Shown here: positions 10,844-22,185 of the stretch, piece after piece | How the letters are laid out: the number at the start of each line of letters is the position of its first letter | Position numbering within the stretch: position 1 is the stretch's first letter | Assembly: GCA_034359265.1 (NCBI GenBank) | Contig: CP136890.1 | Coordinates: 69,317,501-69,381,500, forward strand | Length of the DNA: 64,000 nt | Direction: 5' to 3' | Source of the DNA: Canna indica | Lineage: Eukaryota > Streptophyta > Magnoliopsida > Zingiberales > Cannaceae | Program-made: the position numbers and the translations under genes | Notes under the pieces: model-generated | Database searches by the model: none | The model's input: the letters and a program-made list of their open reading frames with translations, nothing else | What the model was told of the DNA's origin: nothing

Positions 10844-13537
10844 TGTCATGCCCCAAGTCAGGTACAAGCTAGTACCCCGAAGCCTACCCTATTCACTGAC
10901 CAACAACTAATAGAAAAATAACCAGAATAACATCAAGTCATAAACAAAAACAATAATACCGACTTTATTAACTGTTCAAAATCAGTTTGACCAAATCAAT
11001 TTCTAAAACATCACAAGTTTTAAAAATAACATCCAAAGGTTTTCCAAAAAAAACACCTCAAGTTTTACAGAAAGGACACAGTGCATACACTAGACTCTAC
11101 TAGACACGACTACAACTAACAACTGCAAGCTATGAGATCTGCACCCATGTCCGCCCTCCTGTGCGCCATGCCTCCAAGCCGTACCTCACTGGTCGGGCTC
11201 TGCAAAACAACAATAAAGGAAATCATGAGTTCACGAGGAACTCAGTGAGCGATTCTTTCGAACCTCCACTTTAAACCTCGGCAATTAGCACATATAAGGA
11301 ATAAAACTAATATCACTCCACACGAGTTAATTGGTTTTGCCAAGATAGTAAAATGAATGAACCGGCCTCTCAGGCCCTTACCCATTTCAATAGCTCGACC
11401 ATTAATGGCCCCAATTATATATGGAAGGTTCGATTCGTCCCTTTATGCAACCAGGCCGATCGGCCTAGTCAAACCAGCCCCTAAGGGCATTTAGGTTATA
11501 AACTTTCATAATTCGGATTCGTCGACTAGGATGACCACTAGTCTCAGAAATCCTCCGGATTAGGGATTGCTAGTCCCACCCAACTCGGGTCTACCGTCAG
11601 CGTGGCCCACTGATGAAATCTCAAGACCCTCCGCCACTTGGGTTTAACACCTAGTGGGCCCGCTGGTTGAATCTCAAGACCCTATAAACCGCTGAGTCGT
11701 GTGGTAGCCATTCGGCTAATGACACTCCTCAATAGACCATCATCCACAACCAGAACTAGGTTATGTAAGTCATATTGTGTTTTGCTTTCCGGGCATTGCC
11801 CCTAATCGACCCTTCCCCTAGGGTCACCCTACTTTCCCAGGTGTAGAGCCAAGTAGGATATCTTGTCTCTAGATTAAATATCACCAATAGGTAACAAAAT
11901 CATTCTTTCTAGGTTGCCAGAACTTGCCGACTATAGACAAGAACTTGACATACCATTGTCAACAACACTTGCCTAAATTAATCATGAGCAATCATTATTC
12001 ACAGATAGCCGAATACAAGAGGAACAATTCCATTATTAAATTGATAAGGAACATGCAATATACACACATAGCAACAATTGAATGTAATATCTAACAATTA
12101 ATGAAATCTTCCTTCATTAATTAAATGAAATTTCAGCCTAAGATAACAATTGCAGCGTAAGAGATATAATTTCAGCATAAGAGATATAATTTCAGCATCA
12201 ATCAAATAATTCCAGCATTAATTAAAATAAATTTCACATGCTAATAGTTATTTCAACATTCTATGAATAATCTTAGCATTCCAAAGATAATTGCAGCCTT
12301 CTAAAAATAATTACTGCATTCTAAACTAATTATGACATGACAGCAAATAGATGCAACTTCTAAGAACACTTTCTTGTGCATTCGATAGTTACCACGTATG
12401 AAAGATAAATACCACATATATAGATAATTACAGCACGCCTTGATTTGCTATAAGAAATTAAAATTTCACTACGCTTAACAGTGCTACAGGAAGTGTACAA
12501 CTCTTGACATCTAATCTACCCATCTACCCGTTTCCAACTTGAACATCTAGATTAGGCGACGGCTCCAGTTAACTAGCCGACCTAGGAGTTTCCCTAAGGC
12601 TGCCTCGCTTGACCATTCCCTTGAGGATGTGCATATACCAATGCTTCGATATGGGAAGATCCAAGCGCGGCTAAAGAACAAACATGGGAAATCAATTATT
12701 GCATTTATCCCCTCCCCGTTTCCCTAAACCTTACCATCCGACCCTAATGAAAATAGGGCTGCCCTAACCCATGCGCATCATGCGACCATCAATCCAAAAC
12801 AAATATTAGCAAGTGTTAACTAATCAAAACTAAGTCGAGAACTCGGAGAAAAATCCGGCATGACCTTCCCTAATTTCTCCCCAATTCGGCTGATCCTAAG
12901 GTTCTCAAAAAGCTTCACAAAATTTCAAGAAAACATGAAATCGATCACAATATGAAATCTATCTATCGAAAACCACCAAGAAATCGGAGAACAACTCAAA
13001 AACCAATGGGATTTCTCTTACCCTACAACAAGGATCGGCCACAAGGCCTCTTCCTAAACTTAGAAAACCAAAACCACTCACTTGATTAGATCCCGAGGAA
13101 GCCTCGATGAAGACGAGCTCCGATCTCCTCAAGAGTCAATGCGTACTCGGCGCTGACAAGATCTCCTCTCTCTTCCTTCTCCCTCTTGCTCGGGCTATGT
13201 GCGGCTCCAAGATGAGCCGCACGGTTCATGATGAGGGATTATATTCCCTCATCCAATAATGACCTAAATGTCCCTCATACGACTTAACCTCTACTCGATT
13301 CGGTCCGAGTCTGATTCGGGCTCCGATTCTATCCGCACTCAAGAGTCGAACTCGACTTTAATACAACATCTTATGCATATAAGGAAATAACCATAGAGCT
13401 AAATTAAACTTCATATTTCCATGGGTTGAGTTATGCCTTCTACTCGAGGCGATTCCACGGCTCGACCCGACTAACCCCCGATCTGGTGCGTTGCACCAAA
13501 ATATTTTTTTTATATTAGGAAATTTTTGGGTCTTACA
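10844..13537 (-). mobile_element. Solo LTR of a G-type gypsy element
   Basis: Begins TGTCATGCCCC and ends GGGTCTTACA like the G1/G2 LTRs and shares their internal blocks ('taccccgaagcctac', 'gatagtaaaatgaatgaaccgg', 'agtcccacccaact', 'gaggggattatattccctcatc'-like), but has no internal region. The flanks are GTCTA (10839-10843) and TTCTA (13538-13542), a 5-bp duplication with one change. It is 2694 bp, longer than the G2 LTRs, so it comes from a related subfamily. It splits the A0 LTR and arose by LTR-LTR recombination or similar loss of the interior. Confidence 0.85.
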
Positions 13538-14404
13538 TTCTAAAATTCTAGTAAAATCCTCTTTACAATGCAAAAGAAACCGCCAAAATCTTAAACCGAC
13601 ATCCAAAACCCTGAAATGTTGAAAAGGCTGAAAAAGGCTGAAATTTGCAATTTCGGCCGACCTCAGTCGAATCTCGGTAGCAGCCCTGGATCGGCCCAAG
13701 GTCAATCAAAACTGGCTAAAATTGTTAGTATGTGTTTAACTGACCCTCGATTGAATCTCGACCGCCCGATGGTCGACTGAAAAGCCCAACAGATCTATTT
13801 AGATCCGTTGAACGACTCTTTTTGAGCCCCTACCCTTGGGATCTTTATAAATACTCCAAATAGTGCCTTCCTTACCTGTCTTATGCTTCATTGAGCCATC
13901 CCTTGACATTTGCTAAGCTCTTCTTTAGCCATTCTTGAGCAAATCCTAGTTTTGGTTGAAACCTTGAGTCAAGCCTTTGATCTTCATCATTTCATCATCC
14001 GAACACATCAAGAGGACTAGGGATCTTATGTTTGGAGCTAAGTATATTTTGGTTTGTTTATTGCTCCATTTATATCATATTTTATGCTTTATTTCTTGTA
14101 TTTGAACTTGTGTAAGACCTAGGTTGTTAGGTCTTGAATGGTTGGTGGTTGCCTTGCTGTTAAGGCTTAAATCCACCGGTGTAAACTTAATTTGCTAGGA
14201 TTAGTGATTGTTGTCCTGTAGGGTTGAGGTGGAAGAGTGCTCTCGGTAAGAAGACAGAGACTTTTGGGTGTGGAAGTGTCTTAGGTGTGAGAGCGGAGAC
14301 TCTTCGGGTAAAAGGTCATTATTGTAAGGGAAACATTCATAATCTAGTAAAATTAAGTTTGGAAATACTAAGTGGAGGTGCTTAGATAGTGGAGTAGGCA
14401 TTGG
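13538..14404 (+). repeat. A0 3' LTR, second piece (promoter and R region)
   Basis: Continues A0: a degenerate palindrome area ('gaccgcccgatggtcgactg' around 13770), a TATA box TATAAATA at 13846-13853, then the conserved transcribed part 'gtaagacctaggttgttaggtcttg' and 'gagtaggcattgg' as in A2 (25440-25740). The hAT MITE interrupts it at 14405. Confidence 0.82.
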
Positions 14405-14817
14405 TAGGGGTGTAAGTGAGCCGAGCAGCTCGTGAGCTACTCGAGATCGACTCGATGAAAACTCGAACTCGACTCGATCTTATCGAGCTTTACAAACGAG
14501 CGAGTCGAGCTCGAGCTAAGTAATACTCGACTCGAGCGGCTCGCGAGCCTAATCGAGCTTCATATATTTATATATTTATATATAAATATTAATATTTCAT
14601 ATGGGGTTGAGCATAAACCCGAGTTGAGCCGAGCTTAATCGAGCTTGAACGAGCTCGGTCACGCTTGAGAAAAATAAACGAGCTTAAACGAGCCGAGTTC
14701 GAGCCTGGATATTGAAGCTCGATCCAGCTCGAGTTCGATCTCGAGCTCGACATTTCTTAAACGAGCCGAGCTCGAGCACAAGCAAGCTCGGCTTGGCTCG
14801 GCTCGATTACACCCCTA
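14405..14817. mobile_element. hAT-type MITE, perfect TIRs and 8-bp target duplication
   Basis: 413 bp bounded by perfect 11-bp terminal inverted repeats TAGGGGTGTAA and TTACACCCCTA, flanked by the 8-bp direct repeat GGCATTGG (14397-14404 and 14818-14825). TIRs of the form TAGGGGTG and an 8-bp duplication are diagnostic of hAT elements. There is no transposase. The interior is full of short variants of GAGCTCGAGC in both orientations, so most of the element could fold back. It sits in the A0 LTR at a point continuous in A2 and A3. Confidence 0.93.
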
Positions 14818-14829
14818 GGCATTGGGGCC

Positions 14830-15246
14830 TGACAATAAGATTTCTTAGGGAACTTCTGTAAATGACAGTTGCATAGGAAGTTGCAACTGCTATAACAACT
14901 GCCTTAAGTAGTAAAGTAAGAAACAAAATAAACATATACAAACACAAGTATTTATTTACGTAGTTCAGTGACAAACTATGTCACTTAATCTGTGGGGCAC
15001 TCATCGGACAAATGCCCAATCCACTATCATAAAGTACAACTTCTAGCTCTAGGATTTTACACTATGAAATTCAACTACTAGTACTACAGTGAATTGGAAA
15101 TAACAAAACCTATTGCTATTACAAGTACATATCGACTTGCCTCTTTATGACATCCCAGCCACAGAGTCCTATACTCCATACAAACCTTGTATTGTAATGA
15201 GTTAGCAGCCCACAATCATCTCAACATAAAGATATAATGAGTAGGT
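14830..15246. mobile_element. Unidentified segment X, left half
   Basis: Starts with TG right after the GGGCC target duplication (14825-14829). Holds 'atttatttacgtagttcagtg', a sequence style common near the ends of plant copia LTRs, but has no match elsewhere in the window and no ORF. It continues at 23690 after the A1 insertion. It could be an old LTR or captured DNA; see the finding on the GGGCC compound. Confidence 0.4.
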
Positions 15247-16027
15247 TGTAGGCGAAATGGCGACACTAGAGGGGGAGTGAATAGTGTGTTTACTAATTCG
15301 ATTAGTCTAAATTAACTTTTAATCGTTTACTTAGATTGGTTTAGGCAATTTACAATTCGATGATTTTATATGCGGAAGCAATAAATGATTTAGCAATTAA
15401 AGCAAATAAGAAATTAATTGAAACACAAGATTTATAGTGGTTAGGCCCCAATGCCTACTCCACTACCTAAGCACCCCGCTTAGGATTTCCAAATTAGTTT
15501 TACTAGATTAATTTACGTTTCCCTTACACAGAGGACTTTTCACCGAAGAGGCGCACTCTTGACCTAAGGCACTTCCACACTCGAAAGTCAGTGCCTTCTT
15601 ATCGAGAGTCCTCTTCCACCTCAACCCTAAGGGACAATTAAATTAATCCTAGTAAACACTAAGTTTAGACAAGTGGCTTTACACCTAACACCAGGTAACC
15701 ACTTCCAAATTCAGACCTAACAATCCTAGGTCTGTCACACGCAAATTCAATTAAAACGCGTTCAAATAACAAGAAAGATTACAATGAAAAGAGCTAATAA
15801 TAAAACAAGAAAAACTACTCTTTTCAATCCTTGTAGCCGTCAACTCGTCAAGATGTAGAACTTGATCAAAATTCGAGTTGAGCCTAGCTTGTGTGCTTGA
15901 AGAAGATGTCCGCGGAAGGAAATAGAGCGCACTTCAATTAATCGTTGGAAGGCTTTTAATCTCATTTTAAAGTGCTCAAAAAATCCGTAGGAGTCAAGGA
16001 AGAAGTTAAAAGAATCATACGAGGTTA

Positions 16028-16035
16028 TATTTATA
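16028..16035 (-). promoter_or_regulatory. TATA box of the A1 3' LTR
   Basis: TATAAATA on the minus strand, at the position equivalent to TATA boxes at 25143 (A2), 52827 and 59089 (A3). The 5' LTR copy is at 22970-22977. Confidence 0.7.
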
Positions 16036-16084
16036 CCTTGCTGAAGAAACGATTGTTCAACGAATAGAAAACTATCCGCTACAC

Positions 16085-16405
16085 GCCGCTGGTCAAATGG
16101 TCGGTCGACTGATCATTCGACCGCTTCTATTTACTCTGTGGGCGGTCGACCAATGGGTCGATCGCTTGATGCAAATTCTTCGATCCACGACTTTCGGTCG
16201 ACCCATCGGTCGACCGACGCGATCTTGCATCTTCAGGAAATGCAGGTTGGACGATCGGTTGGTCGACCGCCCGAGCTACTACCCAATTTGAGCTTCGATC
16301 GGTCGACCGCTCGGTCGACTGAAGTAGCTCTGTGATTTTCTTCCTTTGTCGGTCGACCGAATGGCTATTGCCCCTTTTTACCTACATTCGGTCGACCGAA
16401 TTTAG
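16085..16405 (-). promoter_or_regulatory. GTCGACC palindrome array in the A1 3' LTR U3
   Basis: About ten exact or one-off copies of GGTCGACC/TCGGTCGACCGA, often as close pairs, lie between the heat-shock element and the TATA box. The same block appears in every A-type LTR. It also creates spurious proteins rich in Arg, Ser, Thr and Asp. Confidence 0.75.
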
Positions 16406-16535
16406 GCTAAAATTGTTTTTTCAGCCGATTTCTTCTGCCCTTGGTTCCTAGTTTCGGCTTTCAACGAGCATCATCTTGGATAGATTTTGACGTGATCTTT
16501 GGACTCGTCCAACCGACTTTGGTGCACTCATCGAT

Positions 16536-16550
16536 CTTCGAGAAACTTCC
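16536..16550 (-). promoter_or_regulatory. Perfect trimeric heat-shock element in the A1 3' LTR
   Basis: The minus strand reads gGAAg-tTTCt-cGAAg, three uninterrupted alternating nGAAn/nTTCn units, the consensus bound by plant heat-shock factors. In the 5' LTR (23488-23502) the first unit has become gAAAg. Confidence 0.65.
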
Positions 16551-16744
16551 GCGACGAACCCGATCGTGACGATCAATGTCCTTTCGATTTTTGATTTCTC
16601 CGACTTTTTCGATCGAGGACATCGAACACTAATTTATATGGAACTTGAAGGATATTCTCAATGAAATCATTAGTCCCATGATTGTTATCATCAAAACCAT
16701 CAAAACTGAGATTAAGGCTAAGATTGAAAACCTAAAAGCCAACA

Positions 16745-17040
16745 ATCTCCCCCTTTTTGATGATGACAAACATCCATAAGAAAATATATATCATTTAAAG
16801 CATAGAGGATATCAACTAAGGGATTTCTCCCCCTATCAACATGCATATCTATAAGAATAAACTCCCCCTATCTATATGCATGTATCTTCTAAATTCTATT
16901 TTATCATTTTGTGTGATACTTTGTCATGAGTGTATTCAATTTTACTACTTCCCTTATATTGTATTTACTCCCCCATCGATAAGCATATATCCATGTACTC
17001 TCCCCCTTTTGTCATCCATCAAAATGGATCAAACATAGCA
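16745..17040 (-). other. Multiple polypurine tracts of A1
   Basis: On the minus strand five AGGGGGAGA-like tracts precede the 3' LTR (the plus strand shows 'ctcccccttttt', 'ctccccctatc', 'ctccccctatc', 'ctcccccatc', 'ctcccccttttg'). Clustered purine tracts next to a 'gatgatgacaaa' signature are a known hallmark of Sireviruses. Confidence 0.75.
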
Positions 17041-17209
17041 AGCACATCAAAAATGAACATTACTAACCAACACATGGTTAACTAAATACATGTTCATAAA
17101 GATGAAAGTGTCAATACATCACATAGTTAATCAAAGACATGTTCAAAGGATAAAAAATACCAATACATCAATCATCACTAATGTCAATATAGCAATACAT
17201 CAAGGAGGA

Positions 17210-18388
17210 TTATTTGTCCTCAGGTGGTGGATGAGGTGGTAGATGCGACTGATAATACTGCCACATCTCATCCACTCTCCCATACATTTTATCAACTCGA
17301 CGATTGTACTCATCTATTTGCTGACCATACTGGTCAACACGTTGATCATACTGGTCAACACATTGACCATACTCGTTGATGCATGGTCCCAAACTCGTCC
17401 ATCTGACAGTCAATCGCTTGTATGTGCGCTGATGATGTTCTGTTCCATTCTATCTGATTAATTTGAAACTGAGCAAAGCGATGCTCCAGATCATTTTGAC
17501 TTGCACGGGAAGGGCCGGATGATGATCCTCCAGTAGCTTCATCTTCCTCCATCTCTATCTCATCCTCAGCCTGTTCCACAGGATCTCCTTGGGTTCTTTT
17601 GTCACGTTGATGTTCAAGAATCTTCATGCGGCTAAGGGAGGAAGAATCTATGGGTTTAGGAATAGGCTCTATCTCAAACCTAGATCTATTAAGCCTAGCC
17701 TCATATATGAAATGAGAGATCATTAAGGCATATGGTAAGACTTGTTTTTTTGGAGGAATGGACTTCAGCTATATATCTAAGCATGAGGTCAGGGACATTT
17801 ATAGGGATACTAGACATGGCACAGAAAAGTACCCTAGAACTCATGGTGGTGACCTCATCATAGTGTCCTGCTCTAGGAAGAATATTATGTGCAATGATGA
17901 GGTGCACAATCCTAGGAATGGGTGAAAGCTTGATGCTTTGGGTAGGGATCACTCCCTCATAATTTTCAGGGCATATAGCTGATACAATTTCATGAGGAGG
18001 ATACTCCTCATGAAAATGGTGGGTGGACATCTTATAAATTCGTGCTTCTAAACCCAAAAGCATCTCTAATGAGGGATTTGGTTATGACTATGAATTTTCC
18101 TAAAATTTCAGATCGTAGAACTAAGTCATCATCAAGTCTTGCCTTTTCTATTACTAGGTTAGAGAAGAAGGCTTTCACTAGGATGGGGCATACCGGTACC
18201 TGTTTTCCTAAGAACTCTACCCATCCCATGCTAGCAAGTTTCCCTCAGATATCAAATCGTTCTAAGTCATCTAAAATAACAGGCCGTGTTTGCAGGATGA
18301 CTCTTTCTACAAACTTAGATGCATGTTTCTTTCCTAATTGGGTCAAAAGATTATCAGGTAAGGATGAGAGTTTGGTCTTGGGTGCCAT
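17210..18388 (-). pseudogene. A1 ORF2: plant retroelement protein at the env-like position
   Basis: Starts at the ATG of MAPKTKLSSL (18388) and runs to PPPEDK before 17210. One in-frame TGA near 18245 and frameshifts near 18050, 17715 and 17400 break it. The middle part (ICPENYEGVIPTQSIKLSP, then IAHNILPRAGHYDEVTTMS and INVPDLMLRYI) resembles the domain found in many plant genomes under the name 'putative plant transposon protein'. It is followed by an acidic, Ser-rich linker and a C-terminal run of QYDQRVDQYGQQIDEY-type heptads, a likely coiled coil. It lies between spacer and purine tracts, where Sireviruses have an env-like gene. No signal peptide or clear membrane span is seen, so an envelope role is not supported. 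Function unknown. Confidence 0.7.
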
Positions 18389-18520
18389 TCTGCAAGATAA
18401 ATTTGAGTATGATGTAGATGATTAGTTTTAAATGAAAAACACATGCTTTTAACGCAAAAGGATGAGAGCGAAAAAGTTTAAGGATCGGCATAGTCTCATG
18501 CAAAAACAAAAGGATTTTCT

Positions 18521-18651
18521 CAAAATAAAATAAAATAAAATAAAATAAAATAAAATAAAATAAAATAAAATAAAATAAAATAAAATAAAATAAAATAAAA
18601 TAAAATAAAATAAAATAAAATAAAAATAAAATAAAATAAAATAAAATAAAA
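18521..18651. repeat. (TAAAA)n microsatellite in A1
   Basis: About 25 near-perfect units of TAAAA (TTTTA in element orientation), just upstream of the ORF2 start. It generates a spurious minus-strand ORF of repeated Tyr, Phe, Ile and Leu. Confidence 0.95.
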
Positions 18652-20727
18652 GGGAAGGATTAATCATGAAGATCCATAAATAAAAAGAAGAAAAATTGTT
18701 TTGGCTAGAGAAGAATAGAAAGCATTTTTGTTTTTGATCAAAACAAGATTCTTTTAAGAAGACATAAGTTTAAAGTTGAGAAAAACTTATGAAAGCAAAC
18801 AAGAAAATTCTTGACTAATGATTTTTGATCAAAATAAAATTCTATTAAAGAGCAAATGATGAATCACTTGAGGAAAATATGAAATATTTGATTTTTGTTG
18901 AAAGAAGACTTGTTTTTGGAGAGAACATGCTAAACAAAAGTTATCATTCATGTAAAATAAGCATGAATCATATTTTTGTGTATGAAACAAGGTACATTGA
19001 GAGTAAAAGATGAAAAAATCATGTTTTTGACTATAATCTCATGAGTGATGGACAAGGAAAGATTTTTACCTTGAAAGGGAGTCTTGAAGAGGAGGTAGAA
19101 CTCTAGAAGAAGAAAAGAGATGACTTAGGATGGGGCAGCCGGTTGAATGGGCAAGGAAGCCCTAGTTTCGGGCTTAAATAAATGGATTGAACGACTAGGA
19201 TTCAATATGGGCAAGAAATCGGGCGATTTGGGCATTTTTTCGCCCGTTGGTCGATCGGGCGGTCGAATGCCAATCTACCGCTCGATCTGCCCTAGTTTTT
19301 ACCCCTTAAGAAAAATTATTTTCCGAGAGGGTGTGATCATCCAAATTTTGTGAAAGATTTTTTACACAAATTAGACACTATGAGGGTTCCAAAAATTTAG
19401 GAATCACTCAAAAAGGATATCCCTACATTTTTCTAAAAATTCTACAAGATCAGTGGCATTTTGTAAATATGAGTTGTTTATCCACCGATTTCAGATTTTG
19501 CTCAAATTTCCTAGATATCAAGATATGATCATTTAACACTTGTTTATCAAGTTTGGAGTGAAATTACTATTGTTTAGTCAAGTTATGAGCTTAGCACGAT
19601 TTTAATCAAAATATGCTTCAAACAATTAAAGTCCTAAGAATCAAACTTGGCTATCTACTCATGTTTTCTCTAACTTAGACACTTGGACATCTAACATGAG
19701 TGAATTCAAACATGTTTGTGAAAATTTAAACCCAAAAAGAGATTTCTAAGTCAAATTGTTGACTTAGGTCAATTATTTCCAATTTGAGTCTCATGAACTA
19801 ATCTAGTGATCACATTGTTCATCTAGTTATGAGTCTTCATGTGATACCAAGTGTAACAACCTAGACTCATGTGATATATGCATTCAAAACATGTTTGCCT
19901 ACCATAGAAAATGAGGTCTCTAATGAAGATTCTAACCTAGAGCAAATTTCATCCAATCAACACATGAAATTGCCTAAGTTATCAAACATTAACTTACTCA
20001 TGAATTTTTATATATTTATCAAGCAAAAGCAATCATGAGCATAGAGACTTCATTAATCATGAATAATCAATTATTATACAAATATTTTTGCAAAATTGAA
20101 CTCATACCTCACCCTTGAGAATTTTCCGAAATTTTTCATTTCCTTTTCAATTTGGCTCTATTAGCTTTCCATCACATTTTTGATAACTTGCAAGCAATAT
20201 TCATTAGTAACATAATGGAAATGTAACTACAAATAAGTTATCGTACTAGATAGCAAAGAAAAAACCAAGTATCGATCTCAAGATTTACTTTGCTAAATAG
20301 TTTGAAATCCGTTTCAAAATATATTATCATGAATCCAAAATGAATTTTCAAGAGATCATAAATATAATATCGATGAAAACATGATCTCCAACCCTTCCTA
20401 TTGGTTGAAAACCGAAAGACCACAATGAGCCTACGATTTAAAACCACAAGGTCGCATGAGCCCATTACAGGCTATATAGGTCTCCGAAGAGTTCGGAAAT
20501 AAAAAATAAAAAATCATTTTGATAAGATTTATCAAGAATGAAAAATCTACTAACATTAGGCATGTATCAGAACTCCAACTATAATTTAAGCAAGTGAGTA
20601 TGGGAGATGATACCAAGGATACCTAGATGCCAATTTTCATACCTATGGCATCTTCATGACTTGAAGTTGCAACCAAAGATGGATTCTTTATTGATGTCCA
20701 TGGTCAACTTCAAATTTTTATCTTCCT
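18652..20727 (-). other. A1 non-coding spacer between gag and ORF2
   Basis: AT-rich and without supported ORFs. It matches the post-gag spacers of A2/A3 in the gag-proximal half (the 'ggttgaaaaccgaaagaccac' block at about 20402 is their 'ggttttcaaccaatagg' block reversed). A perfect 9-bp stem (CTAAGTCAA 19746-19754 with TTGACTTAG 19759-19767) belongs to the hairpin modules. A GTCGATCGGGCGGTCGAATG-like patch at 19247-19268 recalls the LTR palindromes. Confidence 0.65.
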
Positions 20728-22116
20728 TTACCCTTGTGCGATTGCTCCCCCTACAAAAGAACATGGAACCTTTGGTACCCAAATTGCTTTGGGTCCTTGA
20801 GTGTTAGATGGTTTAACTACCCAAAGTGTTTTAACTCCACTTGGGTTCATCTTGAATGCACAATCATATATAACATGCCCATATACACCGCAACCAAAAC
20901 AATGTCCATTAAATTTCTTCCTTTCATTATGAACATGAGATTTAATGTTGGAAGATTTGACATGAGAAAAATGATGGACATGAGCATTCTTAAGTGAAAC
21001 ATTCTTCTTTTTAACCTGAGGTTTATGTGTAGAATGCCTAACATGAGAGTGATGATGAACATTTTCATTCTTTACATAAGCATTTTTTATTCTATTGTTG
21101 TTAGGAGATGGGGCATTCTTAAATTCGTTTACTTTCCTACTCAAGGAAATGACTTCACTTTTCAAACCATTCATAGATTTTTGAATAGCATGCAATTGAG
21201 TTTTCAACGTGCTATTTTCATTTATCAAATTGTCATTTTTATGTTTCAAAGCTTTTAGCTCGGATTCTAAATTATCATGGCATGGATCAAGTGAGCTAGA
21301 TTTCAATTTCCCATTCTCTAATTCTAGAGTATGCACATATGAGCTAAGTCTAGAATACTCATTTTTAATCCTTTTGTTCACTTTATCCTTTTTCAAGAGC
21401 AAGGCATACATAATTTTATACTCATCCATTAAATCATCAAAATCATGAGAACTAGATGAGTTAATACTATCATTTTTATTCTCATGACTAAAAGGAGAGG
21501 AGAGTACCTCATCATTTTCATTCATGGGGCAAGCTTTCGAGGTAACTTCATATTCATTGCAAGAGGACGTTTCATGGGATGATGATGTGGAAGCATTCGA
21601 CCTCTTCCTTGCCTTGTTCTTCATGCAAGGGCAATTCTTTTTTACATGCCCTTTCTCATTGCATAGGTGACATATCACATTTCTCTTCCGACTCTTTGTA
21701 CTTCTTTGGCTAGAAACACTAAGAGCTTCAAGAACTTCATTAGATATAGGAGCATGACAATTGTCATCGTCTCCTTTATTTAGAGTAACAAGTTCTTCAG
21801 TTTCAGCATAGTCATATAGCATGTTTAAAGTATTCCAGATATCATATGCAGAAGTACAATGCATGATTTTTTCAAGTACATTATTTCCCAAAGAAAAATA
21901 TATGCAATTTATTGCTTTAGCATTTAACTCAAACATGTTAATTTGTTCTTGGGTCCATGAATTCATATTTTCCTTAGGTTCAACGTATTTTATCTTAACC
22001 ATATTAAAAACACCTAAACCTTGAGTCTTTAGGAAGGTCTACATTCTACCCTTCCGAAGACCAAAGTTAGATTCATCGAACCTATGGGGTGTAGGCGCTA
22101 CACACTCTAGAGCCAT
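20728..22116 (-). pseudogene. gag: A1 Gag, single nonsense mutation
   Basis: 463 codons in one frame from the ATG at 22116. The only break is a TAG at 22039-22041. The N-terminal part (KIKYVEPKENMNSWTQEQI, then IMHCTSAYDIWNTLNMLYDY) is a copia-type Gag capsid domain (UBN2/DUF4219 type). Zinc knuckle 1 is CHLCNEKGHVKKNCP, followed by a charged low-complexity and coiled-coil stretch of about 200 residues. Zinc knuckle 2 is CFGCGVYGHVIYDC. The C-terminus reads KTLWVVKPSN..GPKAIWVPK. The tail resembles the join between Gag and protease in Sireviruses, but here the frame simply ends with GGAIAQG. Gag packages the element RNA; enzymes would have to come from another element. Confidence 0.85.
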
Positions 22117-22168
22117 TTTACGATCGAGAGTCGTTTGTAAAGGAGATGGTGAAATCTCAATCTACGAA

Positions 22169-22183
22169 CCCGCTCTGATACCA
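22169..22183 (-). other. Primer-binding site of A1 (initiator-Met tRNA)
   Basis: The minus strand reads TGGTATCAGAGCGGG two bases inside the 5' LTR, complementary to the initiator methionine tRNA 3' end. Confidence 0.9.
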
Positions 22184-22185
22184 AA

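Larger units (their letters stand above)
7200..14829 (+). mobile_element. Sirevirus-like gag-only element A0, 5' part missing, main part
   Basis: From about 7200 the sequence follows the post-gag spacer of A2 (27421 onwards) and A3 (55154 onwards): 'gatgcctatg..aaagttggcat', then the conserved 'cggtcttctcggagacct' and 'ggttttcaaccaataggaag' blocks. LTR start and purine tract are at about 10626-10641. The 5' LTR, primer-binding site and gag are gone. The 3' LTR is split into three pieces: 10641-10843, 13538-14829 (itself holding a hAT MITE) and 45446-45641. It is more diverged than A1-A3 and hosts the other insertions, so it is the oldest member here. Confidence 0.8.
15247..16744 (-). repeat. 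A1 3' LTR
   Basis: Reads TGTAGGCGAAATGGCG..GCCAACA on the plus strand and matches 22186-23684. It contains the palindrome array (16085-16405), the TATA box (16028-16035, minus strand) and a heat-shock element (16536-16550). Confidence 0.93.

Noticed and set aside
13358..13705. 115-codon minus ORF
   Set aside because: Crosses the junction between the gypsy solo LTR and the A0 LTR, so it cannot be an original gene.
17210..18388. Calling A1 ORF2 a true envelope gene
   Set aside because: No signal peptide, no clear membrane span and no cleavage pattern. Only its position matches env-like genes.
18042..18425. 127-codon plus-strand ORF
   Set aside because: Antisense shadow of A1 ORF2; the minus strand has the recognisable protein pattern.
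18449..18667. Hydrophobic ORF that looks like a membrane protein
   Set aside because: Translation of the TAAAA microsatellite.
20734..21448. Plus-strand ORFs within 20734-21448
   Set aside because: Antisense to the A1 Gag coiled coil and zinc knuckle 2.
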